64,000 nucleotides of DNA. It comes from Paenibacillus aceti. GTDB lineage: Bacteria > Bacillota > Bacilli > Paenibacillales > Paenibacillaceae. The notes beneath the pieces are model-generated. The model saw nothing but the letters and a program-made list of their open reading frames with translations. It did no database searches and was not told the DNA's origin. Position 1 is the stretch's first letter; every line of letters begins with the position of its first letter. Position numbers and translations under genes: made by a program. Shown here in pieces: positions 53,580-62,674 of this stretch. Location: NCBI RefSeq assembly GCF_003614185.1, contig NZ_KZ987724.1, positions 321,512 to 385,511 of the forward strand, read 5' to 3'.

Positions 53580-54095
53580 ATGAAGAAAATAATTATTGTT
53601 TTAGCGAGTGTTTTTCTACTTTCGAATGCGATTTGGGGATTTATGTATTTTAAAGAAGCCAAGGAACCCTTAAACACAAATGTGCAAATTTATAGCTTGA
53701 GTGGTGAGGGGGAGAATTGGGATGTGATCAATTACAAAATTATTGTCTCGTCGACTAGCATTCTACGTGGACATGGAAGCTTGGTATATAAAGGGGAGCC
53801 CCAGAATATCGAGAATAGCTCTTATTATATGTTCGAAGCTCAAGAAAAAAACAAGGACAATATCTACCAAACGGTCTATGTAAAAGAGGTAATATCCAAT
53901 AACGGTTCAGTATCCATTCTGAACAATATTAATGATATAGGTTCTATGACAAGTGTGTATTCCTATGATGAATTGGAGAAGGATAGACAGAATTATGCAA
54001 GCTCTACCTTAACCATTACCTGGAATGATAATGAAGGCAAGCTTCACTCGGAAACAGTTGATCTTGATATTGATAATGAGATATTTCTAAAATAA
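53580..54095 (+). CDS. Membrane-anchored hypothetical protein
   Basis: This 171-residue product has an N-terminal anchor or signal (KIIIVLASVFLLSNAIWGF) and a beta-rich exported domain (SSTLTITWNDNEGKLHSETV). Its TG start follows the DinB-like gene by 21 bases. The family is not recognised. Confidence 0.65.
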   Translation: MKKIIIVLASVFLLSNAIWGFMYFKEAKEPLNTNVQIYSLSGEGENWDVINYKIIVSSTSILRGHGSLVYKGEPQNIENSSYYMFEAQEKNKDNIYQTVYVKEVISNNGSVSILNNINDIGSMTSVYSYDELEKDRQNYASSTLTITWNDNEGKLHSETVDLDIDNEIFLK

Positions 54096-54245
54096 TGCCG
54101 GGATGATCCCTGAAATCAAATGGGCTGGGAAGCAATTAACATAACGGAGTGATTAAAGCTCGAACATATCAACAATAAATGCGTCAGTACGTCTGAGGTT
54201 GCAACAAGGAAATTAATTTAAGCCCCCCTTAAATAGGAGGAGACC

Positions 54246-54650
54246 ATGCCAAATCATAGAGTTGTCACGATTGAAGAAATTAATAAGCTAGTTGGTTATC
54301 TTGAATATTTTCAGGATCCGAACCGTGTTTTGTTCACTGAGGTCAATGGATATATCCTTGAAAGTGAAGAAGTAAGCAAATTTCGCCGAGATCTGGATGA
54401 TACAGGATTTCTAGTAGTTTTTGACTGGACTAGCTGGATTAATGACAATGAGGTATTCAGGGATATAGATAACAATATTCAAGAGCATATCAGGAATGCA
54501 GATCTGGATACCCTTAGACAATTAATGACTAGTTATATACGCGGAGACAGGTTTAATGAGGGGTTATTTATTCATGTGATTCAAAAGGGACATATATCAA
54601 ATATATTATTAAGACTTCAGGAATTAGGGAGATATAACGATGAACTCTAA
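54246..54650 (+). CDS. DUF6508-like protein
   Basis: This 134-residue cytoplasmic protein ends in the DUF6508 pattern LMTSYIRGDRFNEGLFIHVI and GHISNILLRL. AGGAGG precedes the ATG. It overlaps the following acetyltransferase gene by 11 bases, so the two are co-translated. Confidence 0.75.
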   Translation: MPNHRVVTIEEINKLVGYLEYFQDPNRVLFTEVNGYILESEEVSKFRRDLDDTGFLVVFDWTSWINDNEVFRDIDNNIQEHIRNADLDTLRQLMTSYIRGDRFNEGLFIHVIQKGHISNILLRLQELGRYNDEL

Positions 54651-55170
54651 ACCAATGACAATTAATGATTATCTGAACAGCGTAGACAAGTATGAGAAGG
54701 AGGCATCGATAAGAGATTTTAATGTGAGACCGCTTACACGTAGCAACTGGGAAGAAGCCGTTAAAATAACTCTGGAGGATCAACAGCGACAGTTTGTCCC
54801 TTCGGTAATGGAGGGAATCGCCTATGCCTATCTTAAGCCATGGGATGAAGCGCTCGATCCCTATGTATTAGAGCTGGAAGGAGAAATCATCGGATTTTTC
54901 TATTTAAGCTATACTCCAGACAGTACAGATAATTATTGGATTGGCGGCTTTCAAATTGATAAGTTCTATCAAGGTAGGGGCTACGGGAAGCAAGCCGTGG
55001 GAGCCATGATCGACTTCATCATTGAGCGGCATCCCAAGTGTGAAGTTATTTCATTAACCGTTGAACCGGAAAATATTAAAGCTCAGAATCTGTATAGGAG
55101 TATGCTGTTCACGAGTGAGAACGAGACTAATCAGAATAACGAGATCATATACAGACTGCAGGTGAAATGA
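54640..55170 (+). CDS. GNAT family N-acetyltransferase
   Basis: This 176-residue protein has IGGFQIDKFYQGRGYGKQAV near 107, the acetyl-CoA loop, and LTVEPENIKAQNLYRSMLF. This resembles BltD-like polyamine acetyltransferases but has about 30 extra N-terminal residues. It is coupled to the DUF6508-like gene. Confidence 0.85.
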   Translation: MNSKPMTINDYLNSVDKYEKEASIRDFNVRPLTRSNWEEAVKITLEDQQRQFVPSVMEGIAYAYLKPWDEALDPYVLELEGEIIGFFYLSYTPDSTDNYWIGGFQIDKFYQGRGYGKQAVGAMIDFIIERHPKCEVISLTVEPENIKAQNLYRSMLFTSENETNQNNEIIYRLQVK

Positions 55171-55237
55171 GGGGCGCCAGAGCGACCGATTTAGTGCTTA
55201 TATGCAATTATATTCGTCCTTTACGGCCTGTATTGAG

Positions 55238-55376
55238 AAAATAGCTGCTTTTATACAATTATTCGGATGGTTTTCCGGTAAACGGGGGCTTAGATCAAGG
55301 AATAGTTGTATTTTTGCAGCTATTTTCAAATTTCGGGCTATTTTCCTGGGAATAGGTGTATTTCTGCAACTATCGG
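55238..55376. repeat. Inverted repeats of the ATAGCTGC / GCAGCTAT family
   Basis: AAAATAGCTGCTTTTATACAATTATTC (55238) and GAATAGTTGTATTTTTGCAGCTATTTTC (55300) are inverted copies of about 27 bases. A third, direct copy, GAATAGGTGTATTTCTGCAACTATCGG, lies at 55350. No gene occupies 55171-55387. Confidence 0.75.
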
Positions 55377-55387
55377 TCACCAGCCAA

Positions 55388-56350
55388 CTATCGGCCATCC
55401 CCCTTCCTCCTAAAAATATATACGGCATGATCCTCGGATGGAGGCAGGATAAGTGACGAGAGTCGCTCGTTATATTCCATCGTGAACTCCTCATTGTCCG
55501 CATTTTGATAGGCTTCGAAATCCCCGGTAACTGCCGGGTTCTTCGTTCCAATGACGATGTATAGCTGAACGGAGCTTGTCTTGAAGACATGTTTCTCATA
55601 TGTATTTTTGGCGACGGGCCAAGAGCAGATTACGACCTCGGGCGAGTATTTTCGCAGGGCTGTTTTGGCGTCCGCTTTTTCTACGAAATCCGGATAAGAG
55701 ATATAATGCTGCCAGCTATAATCGTCAGTAGCTATACAGTTGCCATCAACCCGGCTCTCATTCAGAAATTTGCTTAATGTACCGTCTCCGGCGGCAATTT
55801 CAAGGCACTTCCTTCCGCCAATCAGGCTCGACAGCTCCTGAATCAACGGCTTGGAGTAGAAGCAATAGATCCCTTTCTGATTCACGAGCGGCATTAGCCT
55901 GTTCTTATGTCTCACCAACCTCCACCACAGCTTGAAAGCTCTTAAGGATACCGGCTTCCGCTGCAAATCCTGCTGGAATAGCAGCCTCTGCAGGATGGCT
56001 CCATCCCAGAGGTTAAGCTTCAACGGCTTGGCCGTATTTTCTGCAGCAGCGGCAATCGCAACTTGTTCCAGTAGATAAATGGCAAATCGCGATTTTATAA
56101 TCACCGGCAAAAAGGTTTCTATCGTTTTTTCATTCATACCACTCTTATGTATTTTGGTGCTGGCCAGCTTGGCATTGGACGTATACTTTGCGATAATCGC
56201 ATCGACTAGTTTGCCTTCTTGATTGCTCTTCAGTAAAGCGAGTTCTTTCAGCACTTCATCCTTGTACTCTGGATACCTCTGCAATAGAGATTCTACGTGA
56301 ATTTCATTCGCAAGAATTTGCTGTGCCTCCCGCTTGGAGAAATAAGCCAT
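55388..56350 (-). CDS. SAM-dependent methyltransferase-like protein
   Basis: This 320-residue protein has a helical N-terminal half and a class I methyltransferase fold in the C-terminal half: motif I CLEIAAGDGTLSKFL near 190, then CIATDDYSWQHYISYP and VVICSWPVAKNTYE. ATG at 56350 follows GGGG. The substrate is unknown. Confidence 0.75.
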   Translation of the reverse strand: MAYFSKREAQQILANEIHVESLLQRYPEYKDEVLKELALLKSNQEGKLVDAIIAKYTSNAKLASTKIHKSGMNEKTIETFLPVIIKSRFAIYLLEQVAIAAAAENTAKPLKLNLWDGAILQRLLFQQDLQRKPVSLRAFKLWWRLVRHKNRLMPLVNQKGIYCFYSKPLIQELSSLIGGRKCLEIAAGDGTLSKFLNESRVDGNCIATDDYSWQHYISYPDFVEKADAKTALRKYSPEVVICSWPVAKNTYEKHVFKTSSVQLYIVIGTKNPAVTGDFEAYQNADNEEFTMEYNERLSSLILPPSEDHAVYIFRRKGDGR

Positions 56351-56595
56351 GAACATCCCCAACCTATCATGTAATTTAGATAGTATTATATCCCCTAAAT
56401 AGTTCCAGTAAAGTGATGAAGATTACATTTCGTAGAGGGTTTGCGCAGGCAACAACATGAATTTAACAGGAAAATTAAACAAAACTTAAACTACGCCCTC
56501 TTGTAAATTAACCTTTTTACTCTAGAATCAGAAGGGTAGATTGAGGGATGTTCCCATGAATGTCCAATGAATCAGCATGATAGGGGAGACATAAA

Positions 56596-58827
56596 ATGTA
56601 CAAGCAATCCAATTTCAGCAGGTATAACAAGCATAGACTATGGAAGCAACTGGTGGCCGGGGGGCTCGTCTTCACGATGACGATGGCACCTGTTCTGTAT
56701 GATGGGGCGGCGGTAGCGTCGGCAGCCTCAGGAACTGGGCAGCTGAACCAGCAGCAGAATAATTCGGCCGCAGCCACAAATCAAGTCAGCCATAGTCCGC
56801 TGAAATATGAAATCAAGGCCAGCCTTGATGAGAAAAAGATGATACTCCAAGGGCAAGAGACCGTTATATATAAAAACCGTTCGAATGATCCATTGAAGGA
56901 AATCGTATTCCATACGTATGCAGATGCGAATCGTTCTGAAGATACACAGCCGGAAATGTTCAAAAAGACGAACGAACAAATCAAACAAGAGAGTCCGGAG
57001 CGGACAGCGCAGGATTTCTTGGGAGGTATTGATGTTAAGGAAGTGCATATTTCCGGGAAATCCGCTTCATTTAACAATCAGAGCCAGGCTCTGACGGTTA
57101 AGCTGGACCAAGCACTGGAACCGGGCCAATCGATCACCCTGCAGCTCCAATTTGAGGTGAAGCTTCCTTATGGCTCACAGCGCCTGTCCTATTATAAGGA
57201 CATTATAAACGGAGCGCATTGGTTCCCGGTGCTGTCTGTCTATGATGCTAACCAACACGTCTGGGATACGAAGCCGTACAGCACGACCTTTGAATCGGAC
57301 TACTATGAGTCCTCAGATTATCAGGTGACATTGAACGTTCCGGACAATTATACGGTGTCCATGCCAGGTAAATTGACCGAACAGCCGGCGGAATCAGGGC
57401 GCAAGACGGTGACAACGACAGCCGATAATACCCGTGAATTCGTCTTCTTTGCCAGTCCGAACCTGAAGTTGGAGAGCGTTACCCGGGATGGTTTAACAGT
57501 AGAGTTTTATTATTTTGACGATAGATCAGGCAAGAAGCAGCAAATCGATCAATATATCGATCAGGCCTTTAAAGCGATTGAATTCTTCAGTGAAAAATAT
57601 GGAAAATACCCGTACCCTGAATTTAGAATTGTGGAGTCCTATGTCAAGGGAGTGGCTGTGGAGTTCTCCCGGGTCATTCAGCTGGGATTACTGGAGGAGA
57701 ATCGAAGCGCTGGGAGCGACAGCACCTTCATTCATGAGATCGCCCATCAATGGTTCCATGCGCTGATCGGCAATGATTCGGAGACGGAGTCCTTCTTGGA
57801 TGAAGCCTTTGCTGATTTCTCCATGACGTATTTCTTCGAGCATTCCGAGGATAAATCGAATGGCTTCAAGGCGGTACAGCTGGATGAAGGCAGCATGGAT
57901 ATTGCGATTGATTCTCCTAACGATACCGTTAAGGACTTATGGGATGCCGTCTATTACAAGAAAGGGCGCCAAGTGATCTATGAACTCTATCGCATGCTTG
58001 GAGAAGAGAAGTTCGATCAGGCGATGCAGGCCTATTTTCAGGAATTCGTATATAAAAATGCTACCATCGACGGGTTATTGCAGGTGGTCGGAGAGCAGGC
58101 AGGGGACGAGGCCAGAGCTTCGCTTGCGAAGAATCTGCGTGAACCGGGCTATACCCTTAAGCCGGAATACGGAATGAGCGACGAAGAGAAGGACGCTTAT
58201 ATGAGAGAGCAGTTCAAGAATATCTATCATGGAATATTCCAGGATAATACGGTAGCTCCCTCCGAGACGATGAGCCGGCTCATCGACAAGGCGCTTCAGG
58301 GCGAGCCGCTCGCGATTGTGTTAAGTGATCAGGGCTCCAAGGAAGCGATGAAGCAGCAGGAAGAGCTGGCTACACAGCTGACAGTATACCTGCAAATGCT
58401 GGGCGCTGAGCCGACTATACTCAAGGATCGTAAGGACGTAAAGAGCAAGCTGGAGACCGAATTGGCCAAGAGTAATGTAATCGTGCTCGGACGGGCCGCT
58501 AACAATCCGTTCGTACAAGCGTTGAAACCAGGGATCATTAAGCAAGCTTCAGCGATTAATTTCCCATGGCAGAAGATGATGGGTATCAAGGATCAATCCG
58601 GTGCTTATGTTATCAAGCATCCTTATAATCAGCAGCGTCTGGTGCTCCATTACTATTGGACGGAAGATCAGCTGAACATCAAATCCGCAGATGCATTTAA
58701 CGGACACATTATGCAGTCTTTATCTTTCAGCAGCAGCTTCTATCAATATTATGTACTGGATGGTAACGGTAAACTGAGCCAAGAGAAGATGGTGAAAAAT
58801 CCAATCTCCGAAGCATTTGGGGAGTAA
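56596..58827 (+). CDS. Secreted M1 family metallopeptidase
   Basis: This 743-residue protein has a signal peptide (residues about 1-45, ending ASAAS). An N-terminal beta domain is followed by a gluzincin catalytic domain with HEIAHQWFH (H380, E381, H384) and the third zinc ligand E403 in FLDEAFADF. The usual GxMEN motif is replaced by KGVAVEF. A C-terminal domain of about 190 residues is unassigned. It is probably an extracellular aminopeptidase. Confidence 0.88.
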   Translation: MYKQSNFSRYNKHRLWKQLVAGGLVFTMTMAPVLYDGAAVASAASGTGQLNQQQNNSAAATNQVSHSPLKYEIKASLDEKKMILQGQETVIYKNRSNDPLKEIVFHTYADANRSEDTQPEMFKKTNEQIKQESPERTAQDFLGGIDVKEVHISGKSASFNNQSQALTVKLDQALEPGQSITLQLQFEVKLPYGSQRLSYYKDIINGAHWFPVLSVYDANQHVWDTKPYSTTFESDYYESSDYQVTLNVPDNYTVSMPGKLTEQPAESGRKTVTTTADNTREFVFFASPNLKLESVTRDGLTVEFYYFDDRSGKKQQIDQYIDQAFKAIEFFSEKYGKYPYPEFRIVESYVKGVAVEFSRVIQLGLLEENRSAGSDSTFIHEIAHQWFHALIGNDSETESFLDEAFADFSMTYFFEHSEDKSNGFKAVQLDEGSMDIAIDSPNDTVKDLWDAVYYKKGRQVIYELYRMLGEEKFDQAMQAYFQEFVYKNATIDGLLQVVGEQAGDEARASLAKNLREPGYTLKPEYGMSDEEKDAYMREQFKNIYHGIFQDNTVAPSETMSRLIDKALQGEPLAIVLSDQGSKEAMKQQEELATQLTVYLQMLGAEPTILKDRKDVKSKLETELAKSNVIVLGRAANNPFVQALKPGIIKQASAINFPWQKMMGIKDQSGAYVIKHPYNQQRLVLHYYWTEDQLNIKSADAFNGHIMQSLSFSSSFYQYYVLDGNGKLSQEKMVKNPISEAFGE

Positions 58828-58864
58828 ATCAGTTTATAGTAGAGGCGCTATACAAAAGCCATAG

Positions 58865-58912
58865 GCAAAGAGGCAGCCAAGAACATTTCTGTTCTAGCTG
58901 CCTCTTTGCTTT
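58865..58912. terminator. Bidirectional terminator between M1 peptidase and acyltransferase
   Basis: GCAAAGAGGCAGCCAAGAACA pairs with TGTTCTAGCTGCCTCTTTGC around a TTTC loop. It serves two converging genes. Confidence 0.92.
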
Positions 58913-58929
58913 GTTCAATGGCCAGGCTC

Positions 58930-60957
58930 CTATTTGCTCATAGAACTTAACGTACCAGCAATGAGCTGAGCATAAGCCTCGGAACCGGCCTTGGTCAGAT
59001 GCACACCGTCCTTGGCGAAATATTCATCATGGTTCTCGCTGGCACTGTACCAGTCGATCAATGTGCTGCCAGGCAGCTTTCTAGCGAGCTCGGCCAGCAG
59101 CTTATTGACCTGTCCCTCCCACTTGCGAGGGACGCGGGTATTGATTAGAACGATATGATCGACATTCTCTAGCGAGCCCAGACATTTCTCCAACTGTTTC
59201 TTGTTGAATGCCCCGTTCGTGCCCAAGCCGACCATGACGGTGCTGCCCAGCTTGTGCCGTCGCTGCAGCTGCGACAATAGCTTGGAGCCCGCGGACATCT
59301 GCCGTCCTATTTCGGCATCGACCTTGATGCCGGGCAGCAATTCCTCCAGATAAGGCTTACCATCCAGCATGACGGAGTCTCCAAGAGCTGTAACCTGACT
59401 CCAGTCGGACTTGGATGCTCTGACCGTCTTGGTAGTAGGAGCCTTCTGATCGGTCTTGGACTCGGCTGCAGGAGCCTCTTGTTTAGTAGATGTAGACTTA
59501 TTTCCGGATTCCGCCCCGGCCTTCGCTGTCTCCGTTTTCTTCGCCGGCTTCGAGCTGTCTGCGCCCGCCGCTTCATCTTCCTGCTCCGCCGACTGTCCAT
59601 CCGAAGCAGAAGAGGACTCAGAGGTGCTAGTCTGCTGCTTGGCAGCAGGAGAAATCGGTAGCTTCTCTTCCTCATGATTCTCAGACTGAGCCAAGGCGGG
59701 CTCGGAGACCACTTCCTCTGCTATGGAGGCGGTAGCTGGTACATGCAGCAGCATCCCAGATACGAACAGAATTACAATCGTTGCAGAGAAAGTGCTAATA
59801 GCCCAACCTTTTACAGATAGCTGTCGCAGGGACCGAGGATATTTCAGCAGCCGCTTGAGAGCAGAAGCAAGCTGTCCGCGGCGAATCGGTTCCTCGACAT
59901 ATTTATACGACAAGGCTGCAAGAATAACACTAGCAACGACCTGCATCACGGCCAGCTTCCAATTGTAGGCGCCTGTGTTCACCGCTGGCTTGGTCAGTAC
60001 GATAATCGGATAATGCCATAGATAAATGCCATAGGAGCGCATGCCGATCCAGCGCAAGGGTCTGAGGCTGAACAGCTTGCTGATCCAAGTGAACGGATGA
60101 ACGAGCGCGATAATGACCATCGCCGTGGCTACAGCCGCCAGTGCGAACCCGCCGCGATAGAGGAAGTCATCGAACTCGCTGATCTGCAGCAGTAAGGTGA
60201 CTATGATAGCTAGGCCAAGCCAGCCGATCCATTCAATGGCTTGCCGGGTGCGCAGCGTAGGATTCGTGATCACTCCAGTGCTCGGCATAATAAGAGCCAG
60301 TGTCGCTCCAATGAGCAAGGCAAAGACACGTGTATCGGTGCCATAATATACTCGGCTCGGATCGCTGCCCGATTGATATAACAGAGCCATGGCCAGCATC
60401 GAAGCTAAAGCCAGTAACAGAGTGATCGTGACCATCTGAATCCGTTTGGGTGTGAAGCGCAAGCCCAGAGACAATAATAATGGCCATAGTATGTAGAATT
60501 GTCCTTCCACTGACAAGGACCAGAGATGAATCAAAGGTGTCGGTGTACTATACTGCTCGAAGTAGGAGACTTGATGGAAGATAAGCCGCCAGTTATTCGC
60601 GTAGACCATCGCGGAACCCACATCGCCGCGCAGGGATTGCAGCAGGCTGCGGTCGAACAGCGTCGTCCAAGCGACGAGAACCATTAACATACAGATGAGA
60701 GCGGGAAACAGTCTTCGGAAGCGCCGCAGCCAGAAGCCGGATAAGTCAAGCTTATGCCTGAGCTTGCGTCGTCCGATGAGTAGATTCGTGACCAGATACC
60801 CCGATAGGACGAAGAAAATATCGACGCCGAGGAATCCCCCCGAGATCCGGGTAATATCCAAATGATATGCGATTACTGCGATGATAGCCAGGGCGCGTAG
60901 TCCGTCCAGCCCGGCGATATAGCGGCCTTTTCCAGCTTCTAGCGGCTTAGACATCAT
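58930..60957 (-). CDS. oatA: OatA-like membrane O-acyltransferase
   Basis: This 675-residue protein has an N-terminal acyltransferase_3 domain of about 10-11 membrane segments (residues 12-400, with AYHLDITRISGGFLGVDIFF), a low-complexity Ser/Ala/Lys linker (about 425-520) and an extracytoplasmic SGNH domain. The SGNH motifs are ALGDSVMLDG, GLGTNG and DGVHLT. OatA proteins O-acetylate peptidoglycan and raise lysozyme resistance. Related enzymes modify teichoic acid or polysaccharide. Confidence 0.88.
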   Translation of the reverse strand: MMSKPLEAGKGRYIAGLDGLRALAIIAVIAYHLDITRISGGFLGVDIFFVLSGYLVTNLLIGRRKLRHKLDLSGFWLRRFRRLFPALICMLMVLVAWTTLFDRSLLQSLRGDVGSAMVYANNWRLIFHQVSYFEQYSTPTPLIHLWSLSVEGQFYILWPLLLSLGLRFTPKRIQMVTITLLLALASMLAMALLYQSGSDPSRVYYGTDTRVFALLIGATLALIMPSTGVITNPTLRTRQAIEWIGWLGLAIIVTLLLQISEFDDFLYRGGFALAAVATAMVIIALVHPFTWISKLFSLRPLRWIGMRSYGIYLWHYPIIVLTKPAVNTGAYNWKLAVMQVVASVILAALSYKYVEEPIRRGQLASALKRLLKYPRSLRQLSVKGWAISTFSATIVILFVSGMLLHVPATASIAEEVVSEPALAQSENHEEEKLPISPAAKQQTSTSESSSASDGQSAEQEDEAAGADSSKPAKKTETAKAGAESGNKSTSTKQEAPAAESKTDQKAPTTKTVRASKSDWSQVTALGDSVMLDGKPYLEELLPGIKVDAEIGRQMSAGSKLLSQLQRRHKLGSTVMVGLGTNGAFNKKQLEKCLGSLENVDHIVLINTRVPRKWEGQVNKLLAELARKLPGSTLIDWYSASENHDEYFAKDGVHLTKAGSEAYAQLIAGTLSSMSK

Positions 60958-61324
60958 TCAGATCCCCCAAACCGCTTCGCCATAATATGCTCAATCATTA
61001 ACAGATGCTGCTTGGGATCCTGCTTATATAATAATAACCTTAATATTTGCTGTGAATTTGTACATCTTACTCTGTTTTGCCTCACTTACGACTCATCCTC
61101 TCAAGTAGCTGTCACAGTTGCTGTATTGTCATTATAAAACCTTGTGGAACGTGTTTAATTACAATCAGATTACGATTGGAATTCAAAATTTTAACACAAT
61201 TGCGTGCATTTTTTTACAGGAAAGTTCAGGATAAACTGTGGCGATAATTTGACAGCCGCTACTTGTAGCTCGATCCACACAAATTCCACATAAATGCGCA
61301 TTACAATTTGAAGTGGAGGTGGAG
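60958..61324. other. Divergent intergenic region
   Basis: This 367-bp AT-rich region separates the acyltransferase gene (minus) from the small secreted-protein operon (plus). It must hold the promoters of both, but no strong consensus promoter, operator or repeat was recognised. Confidence 0.4.
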
Positions 61325-61609
61325 ATGACGATGAAGTCAAAAATAGTGATAGGTTTAGGTGTTGTTGTATTAACACTCGGGATTGGAACGGCGGCGTATG
61401 CGGCAGGAGGCGGTCAGAGCTGGGGGTCAACCTTCCGTGACCTGCTTCCTCATATGAGACAGGTCCATCCCGATCTATCCGATCGGCAGTTAGAGCAAAT
61501 GTATCAGAATTGCCACGGCAACTCGGGACAGAATAACTCAGGCTGGGACGGGCAAGGCATGATGCGCTCGGATAATGGGATGCAGTCCGGCGGAATGATG
61601 GGATTCTAA
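61325..61609 (+). CDS. Small secreted Met-rich protein
   Basis: This 94-residue product has a signal peptide (KIVIGLGVVVLTLGIGTAAYAA) and a mature part with PHMRQVHPDLSDRQLEQMY and a Met/Gly/Asn-rich tail (GQGMMRSDNGMQSGGMMGF). Met and His clusters suggest metal contact, by analogy only. The ATG follows GGAGGTGG. It starts an operon with the next three genes. Confidence 0.7.
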   Translation: MTMKSKIVIGLGVVVLTLGIGTAAYAAGGGQSWGSTFRDLLPHMRQVHPDLSDRQLEQMYQNCHGNSGQNNSGWDGQGMMRSDNGMQSGGMMGF

Positions 61610-61636
61610 TCAAAGGTAGAAGAGAGGTTCTGCAAC

Positions 61637-61858
61637 ATGGAATGGTCCTGGTTAATCTTATTGATCTGTCCATTAATGATGATCTTCATGATGTTCGGTA
61701 TGAAGGGCTCACATGGACATGGCGATGGGCACGGGCATGATTATGGTCACGCTGTGAATGCAATGGATCAGGGAGTACAGCAGCAGTTACGAGAGCTGAG
61801 AGCGCAGAATGAACAATTGCGGAGAGAGGTTGACCATCTGTCCCGGAGTGCCAGATAA
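61637..61858 (+). CDS. Small His-rich membrane protein
   Basis: This 73-residue product has one membrane segment (LILLICPLMMIFMMFGM), a histidine-rich stretch (GSHGHGDGHGHDYGH) that looks metal-binding, and a coiled-coil tail (LRELRAQNEQLRREVDHL). It resembles small DUF2933-like proteins found near metal-resistance genes. It precedes a two-component system by 100 bp. Confidence 0.7.
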   Translation: MEWSWLILLICPLMMIFMMFGMKGSHGHGDGHGHDYGHAVNAMDQGVQQQLRELRAQNEQLRREVDHLSRSAR

Positions 61859-61957
61859 GAGAGTATTCATCCGATTCGAAGCTCGAAGCCATCCGAACAC
61901 AGATGAATAGCGCTATACTATAATAGGAATAGCTAGGCGTAAGGGATGGTGAGGCTG

Positions 61958-62674
61958 ATGTCCAAATTACAAGTATTAGTCGTTGACGATGAATGGAATA
62001 TGCGTAATTTATTGCGGATTTATTTGACGAAGGAGGGCTTTGAGGTCAAGGAGGCATCCAGTGGCCACGAAGCTCTCTCCATGATAGAGAAGCATACTAT
62101 TGATCTCGTGGTGCTAGATGTGATGATGCCGGATATGGACGGCTGGCAGGTCTGCAAAGAGATTCGCAAGCAGGATAATGTTGCGATATTGATGCTTACA
62201 GCCCGCTCCGAGACGAAGGATAAAGTGTATGGCCTGGGGATCGGCGCGGATGACTATTTAACGAAGCCATTTGAGCCGGAGGAGCTGATCGCCAGAGTCT
62301 TCTCGTTAATTCGCCGCTCGGTCATTACCCAATCTTCCGCACAACAAGAGCAGGTAATGGATTTTCCTGATTTTCGAATTTTGCCGGATGCTCGTGAGGT
62401 CTATATCCATAATCAGTTAGTGGAGTTCACTCCGAAGGAGTTCGATTTGATTATCGCCCTGGCCGGGAATCAGCATCGGGCATACAGCCGCGAGGATCTG
62501 GTCAATCTGATCTGGGGCTATGATTATGACGGAGATTACCGCTCGGTCGATACCCATGTGAAGAATATCCGCGAGAAGCTGCAGAAGGCAGGACTATCCT
62601 ATAGTCCTATTCAGACTGTATGGGGAGTAGGCTATAAATTCAATGCAGCCGGAGCAGTCCATGATAAGAAATAA
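61958..62674 (+). CDS. OmpR-family response regulator
   Basis: This 238-residue regulator has a receiver domain with VVDDEWN, the phosphoacceptor aspartate in LVVLDVMMPDMDG, TARSETKDKV and LTKPFEPEELIARV. The winged-helix domain contains EFTPKEFDLI, DTHVKNIREKL and VWGVGYKF. ATG at 61958 follows GGTGAGG. It overlaps the kinase start by 14 bases. Confidence 0.94.
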   Translation: MSKLQVLVVDDEWNMRNLLRIYLTKEGFEVKEASSGHEALSMIEKHTIDLVVLDVMMPDMDGWQVCKEIRKQDNVAILMLTARSETKDKVYGLGIGADDYLTKPFEPEELIARVFSLIRRSVITQSSAQQEQVMDFPDFRILPDAREVYIHNQLVEFTPKEFDLIIALAGNQHRAYSREDLVNLIWGYDYDGDYRSVDTHVKNIREKLQKAGLSYSPIQTVWGVGYKFNAAGAVHDKK

